Assembly: GCA_018336195.1 (NCBI GenBank)
Contig: JAGXQV010000182.1
Location: 1-50,110 of the forward strand
Length of the DNA: 50,110 nucleotides
Source of the DNA: Sulfuricella sp.
GTDB taxonomy: Bacteria > Pseudomonadota > Gammaproteobacteria > Burkholderiales > Sulfuricellaceae
Reading direction: 5' to 3'
The notes beneath the pieces are model-generated. The model did no database searches, was not told where the DNA came from, and saw nothing but the letters and a program-made list of their open reading frames with translations. Every line of letters starts with the position of its first letter. The first letter of the stretch is position 1. Both the position numbers and the translations under genes were made by a program. This document shows, piece by piece, positions 33,386-42,629 of this stretch.

Positions 33386-34462
33386 TTAATGCCGATGAAT
33401 CGCCACCGGGATGCGCCGCGAGCCGAATGCCCCGGTGAACTTTTCAAAATGGCCCGCCACTGCTCCCCCGCAGTCCGGGCAGTGGCCTTGCGGCGTCACG
33501 TGATAGTCGAGAATTTCATACCAGTCGCGCACGATCAGCGGCGTGCCGCAGGCCGGGCAGAAAGTGGTGTCGCCGGCGCGGTCGTGGACGTTGCCGGTAT
33601 ACACGTAATGCAGCCCGGCTTTTTGCGCGATGGCCCGCGCCCGTGCCAGGGTGGCGGGCGGGGTGGGCAGGATGTCGGTCATCTTGTAGTCGGGATGGAA
33701 GGCCGAGAAATGCAGGGGCACGTCCGGCCCCAGTTCCTTCCTTACCCACTGCGCCAGGGCGGTGAGTTCCTCGTCGCTGTCGTTCTTGCCGGGGATCAGC
33801 AGGGTGGTGATTTCCAGCCACACCGAGGTCTCCTTGACCAAGTACAGCAGGGTGTCGAGCACCGGTTGGAGGTGGCTGCCGGTCAGCTTGTGATAAAAAT
33901 CGTCGGTGAAGGCTTTCAGGTCGATGTTGGCGGCGTCCATCTTGGCGTAGAAGTCGCGGCGCGCCTGCTCGTGCATGTAGCCGTTGCTCACCGCCACCGC
34001 CTGGATGCCCAGGGCGTGACAGGCGTCCGCCGTATCCATGGCGTATTCGGCGAACACCACTGGGTCGTTGTAGGTGAAGGCCACGCTTTTGCAGCCATGG
34101 CGCTGGGCAGTCGCGGCAACATCCTGGGGCGAGGCGACGTCGCACAGGCTGTCCATGTCGCGCGATTTGCTCATGTCCCAGTTCTGGCAGAACTTGCACG
34201 CCAGGTTGCAGCCCGCCGTGCCGAAGGACAGGATGCTGCTACCCGGATAGAAATGGTTGAGGGGCTTTTTCTCGATGGGGTCGATGCAAAATCCGGAGGA
34301 ACGGCCATAGGTGGTCAGCACCATTTTTCCGTCATCGTTCATCCGCACGAAACACGCGCCGCGCTGCCCCTGGTGGAGCTTGCAGTCGCGTGGACAGAGG
34401 TCGCACTGGATGGTGTCGGCATCCACGGCGTGCCACCAGCGGGCGGGGAAATCGCGGGTCAT
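33386..34462 (-). CDS. amrS: AmmeMemoRadiSam system radical SAM enzyme
   Basis: A protein of 358 residues. The radical SAM cluster motif is CNLACKFC (C-x3-C-x2-C) in GTAGCNLACKFCQNWDMS. Ahead of it is a cysteine-rich element CDLCPRDCKLHQGQRGAC, and near the end a likely zinc ribbon with CPAC and CPDC pairs. The family resembles pyruvate formate-lyase activating enzymes but its substrate is unknown. The start at 34462 overlaps the amrA stop (ATGA), with GGAGG about 10 bases upstream; an earlier in-frame ATG at 34483 would lie on top of that site. It closes a three-gene operon with amrB and amrA. Confidence 0.93.
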   Translation of the reverse strand: MTRDFPARWWHAVDADTIQCDLCPRDCKLHQGQRGACFVRMNDDGKMVLTTYGRSSGFCIDPIEKKPLNHFYPGSSILSFGTAGCNLACKFCQNWDMSKSRDMDSLCDVASPQDVAATAQRHGCKSVAFTYNDPVVFAEYAMDTADACHALGIQAVAVSNGYMHEQARRDFYAKMDAANIDLKAFTDDFYHKLTGSHLQPVLDTLLYLVKETSVWLEITTLLIPGKNDSDEELTALAQWVRKELGPDVPLHFSAFHPDYKMTDILPTPPATLARARAIAQKAGLHYVYTGNVHDRAGDTTFCPACGTPLIVRDWYEILDYHVTPQGHCPDCGGAVAGHFEKFTGAFGSRRIPVAIHRH

Positions 34463-35013
34463 GATGCGTTGGCCTCCTTCCATTTGCTTACTGTGTAGCG
34501 ATACAGTTTGATGTCATCTGCCCAGAAATCCGCAGGGAGGCCGGCCTTGCCCTTGAGATGGGCCATGAATTCCGCGCGGCCCGGCAGTTGTTCCCACACC
34601 TGGGGCAGGAAGGTGCCGCGTCGCCACCCGTATTCCAGCACCACGCCGTCCTCAAAGGGGCGCAGTTGCGCGCAAGCGTCGGATTCGTCGCAGCAACCGA
34701 TGGCCTGCAAGGGCGACAGCAGGGAGATTTCTACATGGGTGGCGGGGAATTCCTCCACCGTCAGCGGCGGGAAGCGCGGGTCGCGGAAGGCGGCGGCGAG
34801 GGCGTTGGCTTTCACGTCTTCGAGCAGGGGACGGTGTGCCTCCAGGCTGCCGATGCAACCGCGCAGGTTGCCGTGTTGGGTAAGGGTAACGAAAGTCGCG
34901 CCCGGTTCCGCGAGCCACGGCGCGCTTTCGTCGGCCTCGGCCACTAAGCCGAAGTGACGGGCGATGGTGGCGCGGGCGATGGTCAGCAGCACTTTGCATT
35001 TTTCAATGGACAT
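34459..35013 (-). CDS. amrA: AmmeMemoRadiSam system protein A (AMMECR1 family)
   Basis: A protein of 184 residues. The AMMECR1 hallmark LRGCIGS is present in HGNLRGCIGSLEAHRPL, and the rest fits (AFRDPRFPPLTVEEF, VEISLLSPLQAIG, GVVLEYGWRRGTFLPQVWEQLPGRAEFMAHL). The open frame runs further upstream, but GGGGAG precedes the ATG at 35013 and this start gives the usual length. It overlaps amrB by 11 bases and amrS by four. The biochemical role of the family is not established. Confidence 0.92.
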   Translation of the reverse strand: MSIEKCKVLLTIARATIARHFGLVAEADESAPWLAEPGATFVTLTQHGNLRGCIGSLEAHRPLLEDVKANALAAAFRDPRFPPLTVEEFPATHVEISLLSPLQAIGCCDESDACAQLRPFEDGVVLEYGWRRGTFLPQVWEQLPGRAEFMAHLKGKAGLPADFWADDIKLYRYTVSKWKEANAS

Positions 35014-35818
35014 GTTCGTTCTCCCCGCTAAAAGCCAGTGCGGCGTAGCCCACCACCCGGCTGCGGTCGCCCGCGGTATCGCCGGAATTACGCAAATCCA
35101 GGAGTTCCGGCTGGAGACGGTGATGCCGGGCCGCAAGCAGCAAGCCGTTCAGCGGCGTCCCGCCGCACGCCTGTTCGTGATGGATGGGGACGTACAGGGT
35201 AAGAATCGCCTGCACGGTGGCCCGGTCGATGTGCTGTGCCTCATGGTAGGCGTGGAAATGCGAGAGGTCGGAACTCACCACGATCAGGGTTTCCGGCCCG
35301 CCCCACACCATTTCCAGAACCTCCGCTACTTCTTCGGAGGTGGCGTCGCCCACTGCCAGAGGAAGCAGGGTAAAGTCCTCCAGCACCGTTTGCAGGAAGG
35401 GCAGTTGCACTTCCAGCGAATGTTCCCAGGCATGGGCCGGGGCGTATTCCACCACCTGCCGCAGTGCGGCAACCTTCGCGACCAGCGTGGCATCGACCGG
35501 CACTATCCCCAGTGGCGTGGCGAAGCCGTCCATGCCCGGCAGCGCCAGCCCGCGCACCGGTACCCGGTGCACCGGCCCGAGCAGCACCACCCGTCGGTAA
35601 ATTCCCCGTCCCCGCTCAAGCAGGGCGTAGGCGCGAGCCGCTATCGGCCCGGAATAAATGTAACCGGCATGAGGTACAATCACCGCCTTGGGCAGGGCGG
35701 AAGCGCTGGTTTCCGTGCTGTGAGCGGCGCGCAGGTAGGCCGCGATACTACCTGCCAGTTCTGTGGCGTCTTCGGGATAAAATGTTCCTGCTACGGCGGG
35801 ACTACGAACGGTGCTCAT
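35003..35818 (-). CDS. amrB: AmmeMemoRadiSam system protein B (MEMO1 family)
   Basis: A protein of 271 residues. MEMO family motifs are clear: RSPAVAGTFYPEDATEL at the start, VPHAGYIYSGPIAARAYALL, LLGPVHRVP, HAWEHSLEVQLPFLQ and VVSSDLSHFHAYHEA. The conserved histidines are those that bind metal in related extradiol dioxygenase-like folds. First gene of the amrBAS operon, which is read away from ispD; the 66 bases between them must hold both promoters. Confidence 0.92.
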   Translation of the reverse strand: MSTVRSPAVAGTFYPEDATELAGSIAAYLRAAHSTETSASALPKAVIVPHAGYIYSGPIAARAYALLERGRGIYRRVVLLGPVHRVPVRGLALPGMDGFATPLGIVPVDATLVAKVAALRQVVEYAPAHAWEHSLEVQLPFLQTVLEDFTLLPLAVGDATSEEVAEVLEMVWGGPETLIVVSSDLSHFHAYHEAQHIDRATVQAILTLYVPIHHEQACGGTPLNGLLLAARHHRLQPELLDLRNSGDTAGDRSRVVGYAALAFSGENEHVH

Positions 35819-35884
35819 GGGGCGCTTTCCAGAGATTGATCCACCCTCTAACTATAAATCCGACCAAGAATATATCAACCTGAC

Positions 35885-36583
35885 ATGCCTAACTATTATG
35901 CAGTGATCCCCGCCGCCGGCAGCGGCGCGCGGATGGGCGGCGAACTGCCCAAACAATATCTGCCGCTCAACGGCCAACCGATGATTTACCATGCCGTGGC
36001 GCGGCTGTGCGGCTATTCGGGAATCGCAAGGGTATTCGTGGTGCTTGCGCCCGCCGACGCCTGGTGGGATCGCTACGATTGGAGCGCTTTCGCCGCCAAG
36101 CTCACGGTGTTGCGCTGCGGCGGCGCGGAGCGCTTCGAATCGGTGCGTAACGGCCTGGAGGCGATCATGGGCGAAGTCGGCAGTGACGACTGGGTGCTCG
36201 TGCACGATGCGGCGCGCCCCTGCCTGACCGATGCCCAACTCGACAGTTTGATATCCGAAGTGGGCGACGACGCTTTCGGAGGTATCCTGGCCCAGCCGGT
36301 GGCCGATACCATCAAGCGTGGCGACGCCGACCAGCGGGTGGTGTGCACCGAGCCGCGCGAACGGTTGTGGCAGGCCCAGACCCCGCAGATGTTTCGCTAC
36401 GTCCTGCTGCAACGCGCCTTGTCGCTGCTGGCCGGGGAGGTCGTCACCGATGAGGCGCAGGCCGTGGAGAAGCTCGGCTTTCAAGCCAAGCTGGTGGCGA
36501 GCGACAGCAGTAACTTCAAGGTCACTTATCCACGCGATCTGAAACTGGCGGAGTGGTTGCTCCGGGAAGGGCTGGAATCATGA
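35885..36583 (+). CDS. ispD: 2-C-methyl-D-erythritol 4-phosphate cytidylyltransferase
   Basis: A protein of 232 residues. IspD joins CTP to methylerythritol phosphate in the non-mevalonate isoprenoid pathway. The nucleotide-binding loop [22 protein letters not shown] is present, followed by [11 protein letters not shown] and ATDEAQ-like [14 protein letters not shown], and the catalytic lysine in PKQY. The C-terminal segment [19 protein letters not shown] is typical. It overlaps ispF by four bases (ATGA). The ATG at 35885 lacks a strong binding site. Confidence 0.96.
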   Translation: MPNYYAVIPAAGSGARMGGELPKQYLPLNGQPMIYHAVARLCGYSGIARVFVVLAPADAWWDRYDWSAFAAKLTVLRCGGAERFESVRNGLEAIMGEVGSDDWVLVHDAARPCLTDAQLDSLISEVGDDAFGGILAQPVADTIKRGDADQRVVCTEPRERLWQAQTPQMFRYVLLQRALSLLAGEVVTDEAQAVEKLGFQAKLVASDSSNFKVTYPRDLKLAEWLLREGLES

Positions 36584-37065
36584 GAATCGGCCAAGGCTTC
36601 GACGTCCACCAACTGGTGGAAGGGCGCAAGTTGATTATCGGTGGGGTAGAAATTCCCTATCATCTCGGCCTGCTTGGCCACTCCAACGCCGACGTGCTGC
36701 TCCACGCGATTTGCGATGCCCTGCTGGGCGCCGCCGCGCTGGGCGACATCGGCCGCCATTTTTCCGACAGCGACCCGCGCTACAAGGGCATCGACAGCCG
36801 CGAGTTGCTGCGCGAAACCATGCGCCTGCTGCGCGAGCAGGGCTATAACCTGGTCAATCTCGACACCACCATCGTCGCCCAGGCTCCCAAAATGGCCCCG
36901 CACATTCCGACCATGGTCGCCAACATTGCCGAGGACTTGGGCGTCGCGCCCAGCTGCGTCAATGTCAAGGCCACCACCACCGAAAAACTCGGCTACACCG
37001 GGCGCGGCGAGGGGATCGCCGCGCAGGCGGTGTGTCTGTTGGAAAAAGCCAAAGCCGCGCCCTGA
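36580..37065 (+). CDS. ispF: 2-C-methyl-D-erythritol 2,4-cyclodiphosphate synthase
   Basis: A protein of 161 residues, the family norm. It closes the cyclic diphosphate in the same pathway as IspD. Zinc ligands Asp8 and His10 ([11 protein letters not shown]) and the third histidine in [21 protein letters not shown] are present, as are SDSDPRYKG and the [21 protein letters not shown] signature. The upstream frame extends to 36553, but the ATG at 36580 inside the ispD stop is the natural start. ispD and ispF are separate but coupled here; in some bacteria they are fused. Confidence 0.96.
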   Translation: MRIGQGFDVHQLVEGRKLIIGGVEIPYHLGLLGHSNADVLLHAICDALLGAAALGDIGRHFSDSDPRYKGIDSRELLRETMRLLREQGYNLVNLDTTIVAQAPKMAPHIPTMVANIAEDLGVAPSCVNVKATTTEKLGYTGRGEGIAAQAVCLLEKAKAAP

Positions 37066-37110
37066 ACGGTGTCGTGGGCCAGCGGGCCTGCTATGTCGAG
37101 GCGCAGTCGT

Positions 37111-37326
37111 TCAGGGCAAACGCTGCGGGGGGATCAGGCGCCTGTTGCGAATGGTGTCCATGGCGGACACGCGATCCCAGATCGCGTGCTTCTCCTGATC
37201 ATCAAGCAATAGCCACCGGTCGACTTCTTCAGCGGTACGGCCACATCCCCGACAAACGGCGTCTCCAAGGCTGGTGGAACAGTGGCCGATACACGGGGAG
37301 CAATCCTCGAATGGGGACGGGGGCAT
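37111..37326 (-). CDS. DUF1289 protein
   Basis: A protein of 71 residues. It carries the DUF1289 pattern SPCIGHC followed by CRGCGRTAEEVDRWLLLDDQEKHAIWDRV, with four cysteines that could hold a metal such as zinc or an iron-sulfur cluster. The start at ATG 37326 is chosen so that the product begins MPPSPFEDCSPC, as in homologues; it lies four bases after the stop of the next gene, so the two are cotranscribed. The role of DUF1289 proteins is unknown. Confidence 0.8.
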   Translation of the reverse strand: MPPSPFEDCSPCIGHCSTSLGDAVCRGCGRTAEEVDRWLLLDDQEKHAIWDRVSAMDTIRNRRLIPPQRLP

Positions 37327-37330
37327 GTTG

Positions 37331-37843
37331 CTACGCGCTTGCCGGACGTGCGCGAATGGCTTGCAAACAGGCTTCCAGGCCACCCTCGACGACATTTGCC
37401 GGCACCGCCAGCATCAAGTTGCAGGGAAGGCCAAAGTTCTCGATGAACATGCCCCGCCGGTCAATCTGGCGTTCACCGTGGAGGGCGGGTTCGCCGAGTC
37501 CTTCCGCCAATTCGACGCGCTTGGTCACGGTATCCAGGCGGGTGACGTAGCCCCAGATTTTCTTGCCGAGGGCAAGCCCATAACCCAACTCGAAAGCCGT
37601 TCCCGAATCCGGTTCGGCACCGCGAAAAGGGTCCAGATTGGCAACCACAATCTGCGCCTTGCGAATGAGGTCGATGTTGGCTTGAAAAATCCGCTCCGCC
37701 GTGGTCTCTTCGTGATCGATAGGAATCAGCGCTTCGAATCCATGGCGGCGGCAGAGTTCCCGGGCTGAATTCGCCCAAATGGCAACATCGGGTCGGAATA
37801 CGTCGGGGCCGGCGAGATAGATCTTCAAAAATGTGGCTTCCAA
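37331..37843 (-). CDS. Nucleoside 2-deoxyribosyltransferase family protein
   Basis: A protein of 170 residues. Family segments are KIYLAGPDVFRPD near the start and IVVANLDPFRGAEPDSGTAFELGYGLALGK in the middle, which includes the catalytic glutamate of the GTAFE-type motif. These enzymes swap bases on deoxynucleosides or hydrolyse nucleotides during salvage. The start codon is a TTG at 37843; the frame closes a few codons upstream and no ATG lies nearby, so TTG (or an ATT two codons before) is the only plausible start. No strong binding site is seen, so expression could be low. Confidence 0.82.
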   Translation of the reverse strand: MEATFLKIYLAGPDVFRPDVAIWANSARELCRRHGFEALIPIDHEETTAERIFQANIDLIRKAQIVVANLDPFRGAEPDSGTAFELGYGLALGKKIWGYVTRLDTVTKRVELAEGLGEPALHGERQIDRRGMFIENFGLPCNLMLAVPANVVEGGLEACLQAIRARPASA

Positions 37844-37889
37844 AAAAATGGCTTGTTATGTTGAGGGTAGCCCGGCAGTCGCGCTAACG

Positions 37890-38291
37890 TTATTCAGCCA
37901 GTGCGGATTTGGGGGCGATGGGCGTGTCCTGCGCCGGGATACGCGCCGCCATCGGGCTATCCGCCGGTAGCGTTCGAGTCTTTGCCAGCACTCGCTCCTC
38001 GAACGCAATCCGCGATACATAGCCCGACCAACCAACCAGAACCAAGGCAAATGCCAGGAGTAGCTGGACCTGTACGCCCGGAGAGTAATGGCGGGCTACC
38101 CATTGCCGGGCAATCAGCCCAAGTAGCGTCACCGCGACCAGCTTGCCGGTGAACTCGACAGCTCCGTAAAGCGGGGCGCCGTCACGCAGGACAAACAAAA
38201 TCGGCAACGCCAAAGCCAGCAGGATCAGTCCATGGGCAAGCCTGCGTGTTCGTTTCACTTGATTGATGAGATTAATACTGCGGTCATCCAT
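37890..38291 (-). CDS. Small membrane protein, function unknown
   Basis: A protein of 133 residues. A charged start (MDDRSINLINQVKRTRRLAHG) is followed by three hydrophobic segments: LILLALALPILFVL, AVEFTGKLVAVTLLGLIA and VQLLLAFALVLVGWSGYV. After that comes a short soluble tail rich in Ala, Pro and Thr. AAGGAGG lies 11 bases before the ATG at 38291, which sets the start. I do not recognise the family. It follows the tmRNA gene on the same strand but is separated from it by a terminator. Confidence 0.6.
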   Translation of the reverse strand: MDDRSINLINQVKRTRRLAHGLILLALALPILFVLRDGAPLYGAVEFTGKLVAVTLLGLIARQWVARHYSPGVQVQLLLAFALVLVGWSGYVSRIAFEERVLAKTRTLPADSPMAARIPAQDTPIAPKSALAE

Positions 38292-38410
38292 GGCGCCGGC
38301 TTCCTCCTTCTGATCGAATTGTAAGGTCAATAAACAAACGCAAATGTACAACGGTCTGCCGTCATTGGGGCAAGTAATCCCATAGCCGGTGAAAAGGCCA
38401 TGAAACACAA

Positions 38411-38439
38411 AAGAAAAACGCCATCACTGGGATGGCGTT
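38411..38439 (-). terminator. Terminator of the tmRNA gene
   Basis: AACGCCATC (38417-38425) and GATGGCGTT (38431-38439) form a perfect 9-bp stem with a 5-nt loop. On the minus strand the stem is followed by a T-rich run. It lies about 20 bases past the 3' end of tmRNA. Confidence 0.85.
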
Positions 38440-38460
38440 GGATGCTGCTAACTCGATTTT

Positions 38461-38831
38461 TGGTGGAGGCGGCGGGAATCGAACCCGCGTCCGCAAGCCC
38501 TCTACAGGCAGTTCTACATACTTAGTCCGATTATTTGGTTTTAACCCTCATCACGCCAATCGAACAGGCTGGAATCAGGCGAGCCGTCTTGGATTTAACA
38601 CCGGTCAAAGCGACGCTGGCCGGCACGAGTCTCTGTTAATGACTCTGCTCTTTCCACCTTGCGGCTTCAAGCCGGCCCAGAGACCAACCGGTGCAGAGTC
38701 TAGCGCGATTAAGCGGCTAGAGCGTAGTTTTCGTCGTTTGCGACTATTGGTTTTCAGCTGTTTTACGAGGTGACTGAACCTCGGTATGCCCTACTCTGCT
38801 TTGCAACCCACGTCGAGACCAGGTCGCCCCC
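38461..38831 (-). ncRNA. ssrA: Transfer-messenger RNA (tmRNA)
   Basis: The 371-nt RNA is read leftward. The 3' end is a tRNA-like T arm (GGTTCGATTCCCGCC) followed by the acceptor strand CGCCTCC and encoded ACCA. The 5' end GGGGGCG (complement of 38825-38831) pairs with CGCCTCC, with one G-T pair, and continues into CTGGTCTCGACGTGGG, the conserved D-arm-like start. The tag frame lies at 38741-38709 and encodes ANDENYALAA then TAA, the same tag as in E. coli. It rescues stalled ribosomes and marks the products for proteolysis. A terminator follows. Confidence 0.96.
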
Positions 38832-38895
38832 TGTACACCCGATAGATGCGGCTAATCGGGGAAAGTTCAAGAGGGATTTTACCAGAGTGGCACCC

Positions 38896-39543
38896 TTACA
38901 GGTGATTTAATACTTCGAGGGGGGTGGCGACGCTGCCGGCGGCTTGCCAGTCTTCGGGCCGGTCGGTGGCGTCGAGGTAACCGTAGAGCGCCACCAGGGC
39001 AGGCATTCCGGCGGCGCGGGCGGCTTCGATGTCGCGCTCGGCGTCGCCCAGGTAGAGACTCCTGTGCGGTTCGACGCCGGCACTGCTGCAGGCGTACAGC
39101 ATGGGTTCGGGATGGGGCTTGGAATTCGCGCAGGTATCGCCGCTGACGATGCAAACGGCGCGCTGGGTCAGGCCCAGTTGCTCCATGAGGGGATCGGTGT
39201 AGCGCGCCGGTTTGTTGGTGACTACTCCCCAGGGAATGCCGCGCTCTTCAAGGCCGGTCAACAATTCTCCAATGCCGGGGAAGAGGGTGGTGTGATGACA
39301 CAGGTAGCGTTCGTAGAAGGCCAGGAATTCCTGGCGGGTGTCACCGAAATCCGGGGCGGCGGGGGTTAGTCCCAAGCCGATTTCGAGGAGGCCGCGGGCG
39401 CCGTGGGAGGCGTAAGGGCGCACGATTTCGAGCGCCAGCGGCTCCAGGCCACGCTGCCGGCGCACCAGATTCAGCGCGTACCCCAAATCCGGCGCGGTGT
39501 CGGCGAGGGTGCCGTCGAGGTCGAAAAATACCGCTTCAACCAT
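38896..39543 (-). CDS. gph: Phosphoglycolate phosphatase, HAD family
   Basis: A protein of 215 residues. HAD motifs are intact: motif [16 protein letters not shown] with the nucleophile aspartate, motif II VVTNKP, the motif III lysine in [10 protein letters not shown], and motif [17 protein letters not shown]. The helical cap between motifs I and II fits Gph. It removes phosphate from 2-phosphoglycolate made during DNA repair or by oxygenase side reactions. Its ATG overlaps the end of ubiG by eight bases, the common pairing in proteobacteria. Related HAD phosphatases cannot be excluded by sequence alone. Confidence 0.9.
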   Translation of the reverse strand: MVEAVFFDLDGTLADTAPDLGYALNLVRRQRGLEPLALEIVRPYASHGARGLLEIGLGLTPAAPDFGDTRQEFLAFYERYLCHHTTLFPGIGELLTGLEERGIPWGVVTNKPARYTDPLMEQLGLTQRAVCIVSGDTCANSKPHPEPMLYACSSAGVEPHRSLYLGDAERDIEAARAAGMPALVALYGYLDATDRPEDWQAAGSVATPLEVLNHL

Positions 39544-40240
39544 TGCGGCGGCAGTGGATCATGTAATTGACGCTGGCGTCGCTGCCCAGCGAGTATTCCT
39601 TGGTGAAGGGTTGGTAGCTCATGCCGACGATGTCTTCCACGCTCAACCCGGCGGAACGGCAAAAGCCGGAGAGTTCGGAAGGCTTGAGGAATTTCTCGTA
39701 ATCGTGGGTGCCCTGCGGGAGGAGCTTGAGTAGGTATTCTGCGCCGACGATGGCGAACAGGTAGGCTTTGACGTTGCGATTCAAGGTGGAGAAGAACAGG
39801 TGGCCGCCGGGCTTGACCAATTCGGCGCAGGCGCGCACCACGCTGGCCGGTTCGGGGACGTGTTCGAGCATTTCCATGCAGGTGACGATGTCGAAACTGG
39901 CGGGCTGCTCGCGCGCCAGTTCTTCCACGGCGACCAGGCGGTAGGTGACTTGCGCGCCGCTTTCCAGGAGATGCAGCTTGGCGACCTTGAGGGGTTTTTC
40001 GCCGAGGTCGATGCCGGTGACGGTGGCACCGCGCTGGGCCATGCTCTCGGCGAGGATGCCGCCGCCGCAACCGACGTCCAGCACGGTCTTTCCGGCGAGG
40101 CCGGCGAGTTGATCGACGTAATCGAGGCGTAGCGGGTTGATGTCGTGGAGCGGCTTGAATTCGCTATTGGGATCCCACCAGCGATGAGCGAGTTCGTTGA
40201 ATTTGTCGATTTCCTGCTGGTCGGCGTTGACGCTTGCCAT
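39536..40240 (-). CDS. ubiG: Ubiquinone biosynthesis O-methyltransferase
   Basis: A protein of 234 residues. UbiG performs both O-methylations in ubiquinone synthesis. The start [42 protein letters not shown] is highly typical, followed by the SAM loop [16 protein letters not shown] and [15 protein letters not shown]. The open frame extends upstream to 40351, but homologues begin at the ATG at 40240. It lies two bases after the mtaD stop, so mtaD-ubiG-gph form one unit. Confidence 0.96.
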   Translation of the reverse strand: MASVNADQQEIDKFNELAHRWWDPNSEFKPLHDINPLRLDYVDQLAGLAGKTVLDVGCGGGILAESMAQRGATVTGIDLGEKPLKVAKLHLLESGAQVTYRLVAVEELAREQPASFDIVTCMEMLEHVPEPASVVRACAELVKPGGHLFFSTLNRNVKAYLFAIVGAEYLLKLLPQGTHDYEKFLKPSELSGFCRSAGLSVEDIVGMSYQPFTKEYSLGSDASVNYMIHCRRNG

Positions 40241-40242
40241 AA

Positions 40243-41574
40243 TTATCCTTGCTTGATCTTGTTCTGCCAGACGGCGGCCAGGGCCGCCAGGTCGCGAGGG
40301 TTTAGCGTGGTCAGGCGGCGCTCGTCGAGGAGCAGTTCGCCGTTGCACCATACGTGGGAGACGTTTTCCCGTCCGGCTGCATACACCAGATGCGAGATGA
40401 CATCATAACACGGGGCGGTTTCCAACTCGGCGAGGCTGACCGCGGTGATGTCGGCGGACTTGCCTACTGCCAGGGAACCGGTCAGTTCATCCAGGCCCAG
40501 CGCCCGTGCGCCGTTCAAGGTGGCCATTTGCAGGGCCAGGTGTGCGGGTAGGGTGCTGGCGTTACCGCTCGCGCCTTTCGCCAGCAGCGCGGCCAACCGC
40601 ATCTCGCCGAACATGTCGAGGCGGTTATTGCTCGCTGCGCCATCGGTTCCAAGTCCAATATTCAGGCCGTTTGCTAACATTTTGGTGATTGGCGGAATGC
40701 CGCTGGCAAGCTTGAGGTTGGAGGTCGGACAATGGGCGATGTGGCAGCCTTGTTCCGCCAACAAGGCGATTTCCTCGTCGTTCAAATGCACGGAATGAAC
40801 CGCGATCAGGTTGGGACCAAGCAGGCCGAGATTATGGAGGCGCTGGATCGGCCGCACGTGATGCTGGGCGAGGCTTTGGCTGATTTCATCCTGGGTTTCG
40901 TGCAGATGGAGGTGGATGTTCAGGTTGAGCTGTTCGGCGTAGGTGAGAATGGCCGTAAACGTCGCATCGTTTATGGTGTAGGGCGCGTGCGGGGCGAGGC
41001 AGGCGTTGATCAGCGGTTCGCCGAGGTACTCGTCGCGGAACTCCAGTCCCTTGCGCAGGTAGTCCTCGGCGTCGGTGGCGTAATTGGTGGGGAACTCCAG
41101 GACGAACATGCCGATGGCGGCGCGCATTTTTGCGGTCAGCGCGGCTTCGGCAACGGCGCCGGGAAAACAGTACATCTCGTTGAAGCAGGTCACGCCGCCG
41201 CGGATCATTTCCGCACAAGCCAGCAAGGTACCGTCATGTACGAAAGCGGGCGATACATGCTTGCCTTCAACCGGCCAGATATGACCGGTTAACCACTCCA
41301 TCAACGGCAGGTCGTCGGCCAAGCCACGCAGCAAGGTCATCGGTGCGTGGGTGTGCAGATTGACTAGTCCAGGAATCAGGACGTGGTTTTCCAGGCGGAA
41401 CTGGCGTTGTGCCGAATATCTTGCATGGGCATCGGCTGTCGGCAGAATCGCCGCAATGCGCCCATCCAGCACGGCGATGCTGTGGTGTGTCAGGACTTGC
41501 CGGGAAGGCTCTACCGGAACAATCCAGCGTGCGTCGATCAGACTGTCGACGTCAATCTTATGGGAATCGGTCAT
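40243..41574 (-). CDS. mtaD: TRZ/ATZ family amidohydrolase, probable MTA/SAH deaminase
   Basis: A protein of 443 residues in the amidohydrolase superfamily. Metal ligands are visible: HTHAPM near residue 74, [10 protein letters not shown] in the middle, [12 protein letters not shown] and [14 protein letters not shown]. These match 5'-methylthioadenosine/S-adenosylhomocysteine deaminases, which convert these SAM by-products to inosine forms. Placement directly upstream of the SAM-using ubiG fits removal of the SAH product, but is only suggestive. Other deaminases of the same family share these motifs, so the exact substrate is inferred. Confidence 0.85.
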   Translation of the reverse strand: MTDSHKIDVDSLIDARWIVPVEPSRQVLTHHSIAVLDGRIAAILPTADAHARYSAQRQFRLENHVLIPGLVNLHTHAPMTLLRGLADDLPLMEWLTGHIWPVEGKHVSPAFVHDGTLLACAEMIRGGVTCFNEMYCFPGAVAEAALTAKMRAAIGMFVLEFPTNYATDAEDYLRKGLEFRDEYLGEPLINACLAPHAPYTINDATFTAILTYAEQLNLNIHLHLHETQDEISQSLAQHHVRPIQRLHNLGLLGPNLIAVHSVHLNDEEIALLAEQGCHIAHCPTSNLKLASGIPPITKMLANGLNIGLGTDGAASNNRLDMFGEMRLAALLAKGASGNASTLPAHLALQMATLNGARALGLDELTGSLAVGKSADITAVSLAELETAPCYDVISHLVYAAGRENVSHVWCNGELLLDERRLTTLNPRDLAALAAVWQNKIKQG

Positions 41575-41591
41575 GTCGCGAATTTAGCGCA

Positions 41592-41619
41592 TAAAAAAGC
41601 CCCGCACAACGGCGGGGCT
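41592..41619 (-). terminator. Terminator downstream of the OmpA-family gene
   Basis: AGCCCCGC (41598-41605) and GCGGGGCT (41612-41619) make a perfect 8-bp stem; on the minus strand it is followed by TTTTTT. It lies 20 bases past the stop of the OmpA-family gene and separates that gene from mtaD. Confidence 0.9.
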
Positions 41620-41638
41620 GAATCACTGAAAAGGAGTA

Positions 41639-42334
41639 TTATTTTTTGACCGGCACTTGCACTTCCGGCTCGACCGTCACGCGGCGGTCAGGTTGCAGGC
41701 AAGCGATAAGCTTCTTCTTGCCCTTCACGCCCTTGCATTTTTCCTTGGTGTTGGCTTCCGCGTTAGGCGAGGATTCACCCTTGCCGACTGCGTGGATGCG
41801 CGCTTCCGGGATGCCTTGCTTTACCAGATATGCCTTGACCGCATTGGCGCGGCGCTCGGAAAGCTTCTGGTTGTACTTGACGGTACCGATGCGGTCGGTA
41901 TGGCCAGTCACCAACAGCTTCTCGACTTCAGGATGGTTCTTCATGGCGGCGACGATCTTGTTGTCCAGTTCCTTCTGACCTTCCGGCTTGACCTTGTACT
42001 TGTCGAAGTCGAACAGCGTTTCGGCCTTGAACTCGGCTTTTACGGCAGGCTTGTCGGGACCGGCTGCAGGCGGCGTCATTTTGGCGGGTTCGGCAGCCTT
42101 GGGAGCGGGTTTCGGTGCTTCCTTCTTAATCAGGTCGGGATCGCATTCCTCGATAGCCATGGCGGGGGTCCAGTAGCCGGTACGCCAGCACAGTCCGGCA
42201 CCGCTCTTGACGACGTTGCTGCGGGTGTCGATCACATAACCTTCTTTTTCTACGGTATGGGCATAAGCAGTACTCATACCCAAGCATGACAATGCAATCA
42301 TGCTCAGTACTAATTTTGCCGGCGTAAATTTCAT
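41639..42334 (-). CDS. OmpA-family outer membrane protein
   Basis: A protein of 231 residues. A signal peptide of about 25 residues ends at AYA-H. A short N-terminal part (GLCWRTGYWTPAMAIEECDPDL) and a proline-alanine linker (about 70-100) lead to a C-terminal OmpA domain that binds peptidoglycan: ETLFDFDKYKVKPEGQKELD, VTGHTDRIGTVKYNQKLSERRANAVKAYLV and QPDRRVTVE. There is no full eight-strand barrel, so this is the short periplasmic kind common in betaproteobacteria. AAGGAG precedes the ATG. The gene has its own terminator and is probably monocistronic and well expressed. Confidence 0.92.
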   Translation of the reverse strand: MKFTPAKLVLSMIALSCLGMSTAYAHTVEKEGYVIDTRSNVVKSGAGLCWRTGYWTPAMAIEECDPDLIKKEAPKPAPKAAEPAKMTPPAAGPDKPAVKAEFKAETLFDFDKYKVKPEGQKELDNKIVAAMKNHPEVEKLLVTGHTDRIGTVKYNQKLSERRANAVKAYLVKQGIPEARIHAVGKGESSPNAEANTKEKCKGVKGKKKLIACLQPDRRVTVEPEVQVPVKK

Positions 42335-42629
42335 GTTTTTCTCCTTAGGATTCTAAACTACAGCAATTTTTTGGGCAGCTGGCCTGAGTGCTGCCTTGAC
42401 GATCCAGAGTCGTTGTTCAGCCCTCTGGCACATACACGCTTTTTTATTTTACACAAAAAACCCCTCCTGTTGGAACCGGTTTTCTCAACATTTTGCCAAT
42501 TTGCGGGGGCGCTTGCGAAACGTCCATAAAAACAGCGACATGACAAATTATGGCTAAGGCGCAGACTTACATGTTAAAATTCCCCTTTTTTGCTATATGC
42601 CGGTTGGCTTATAAAAATAGATAGCACAC

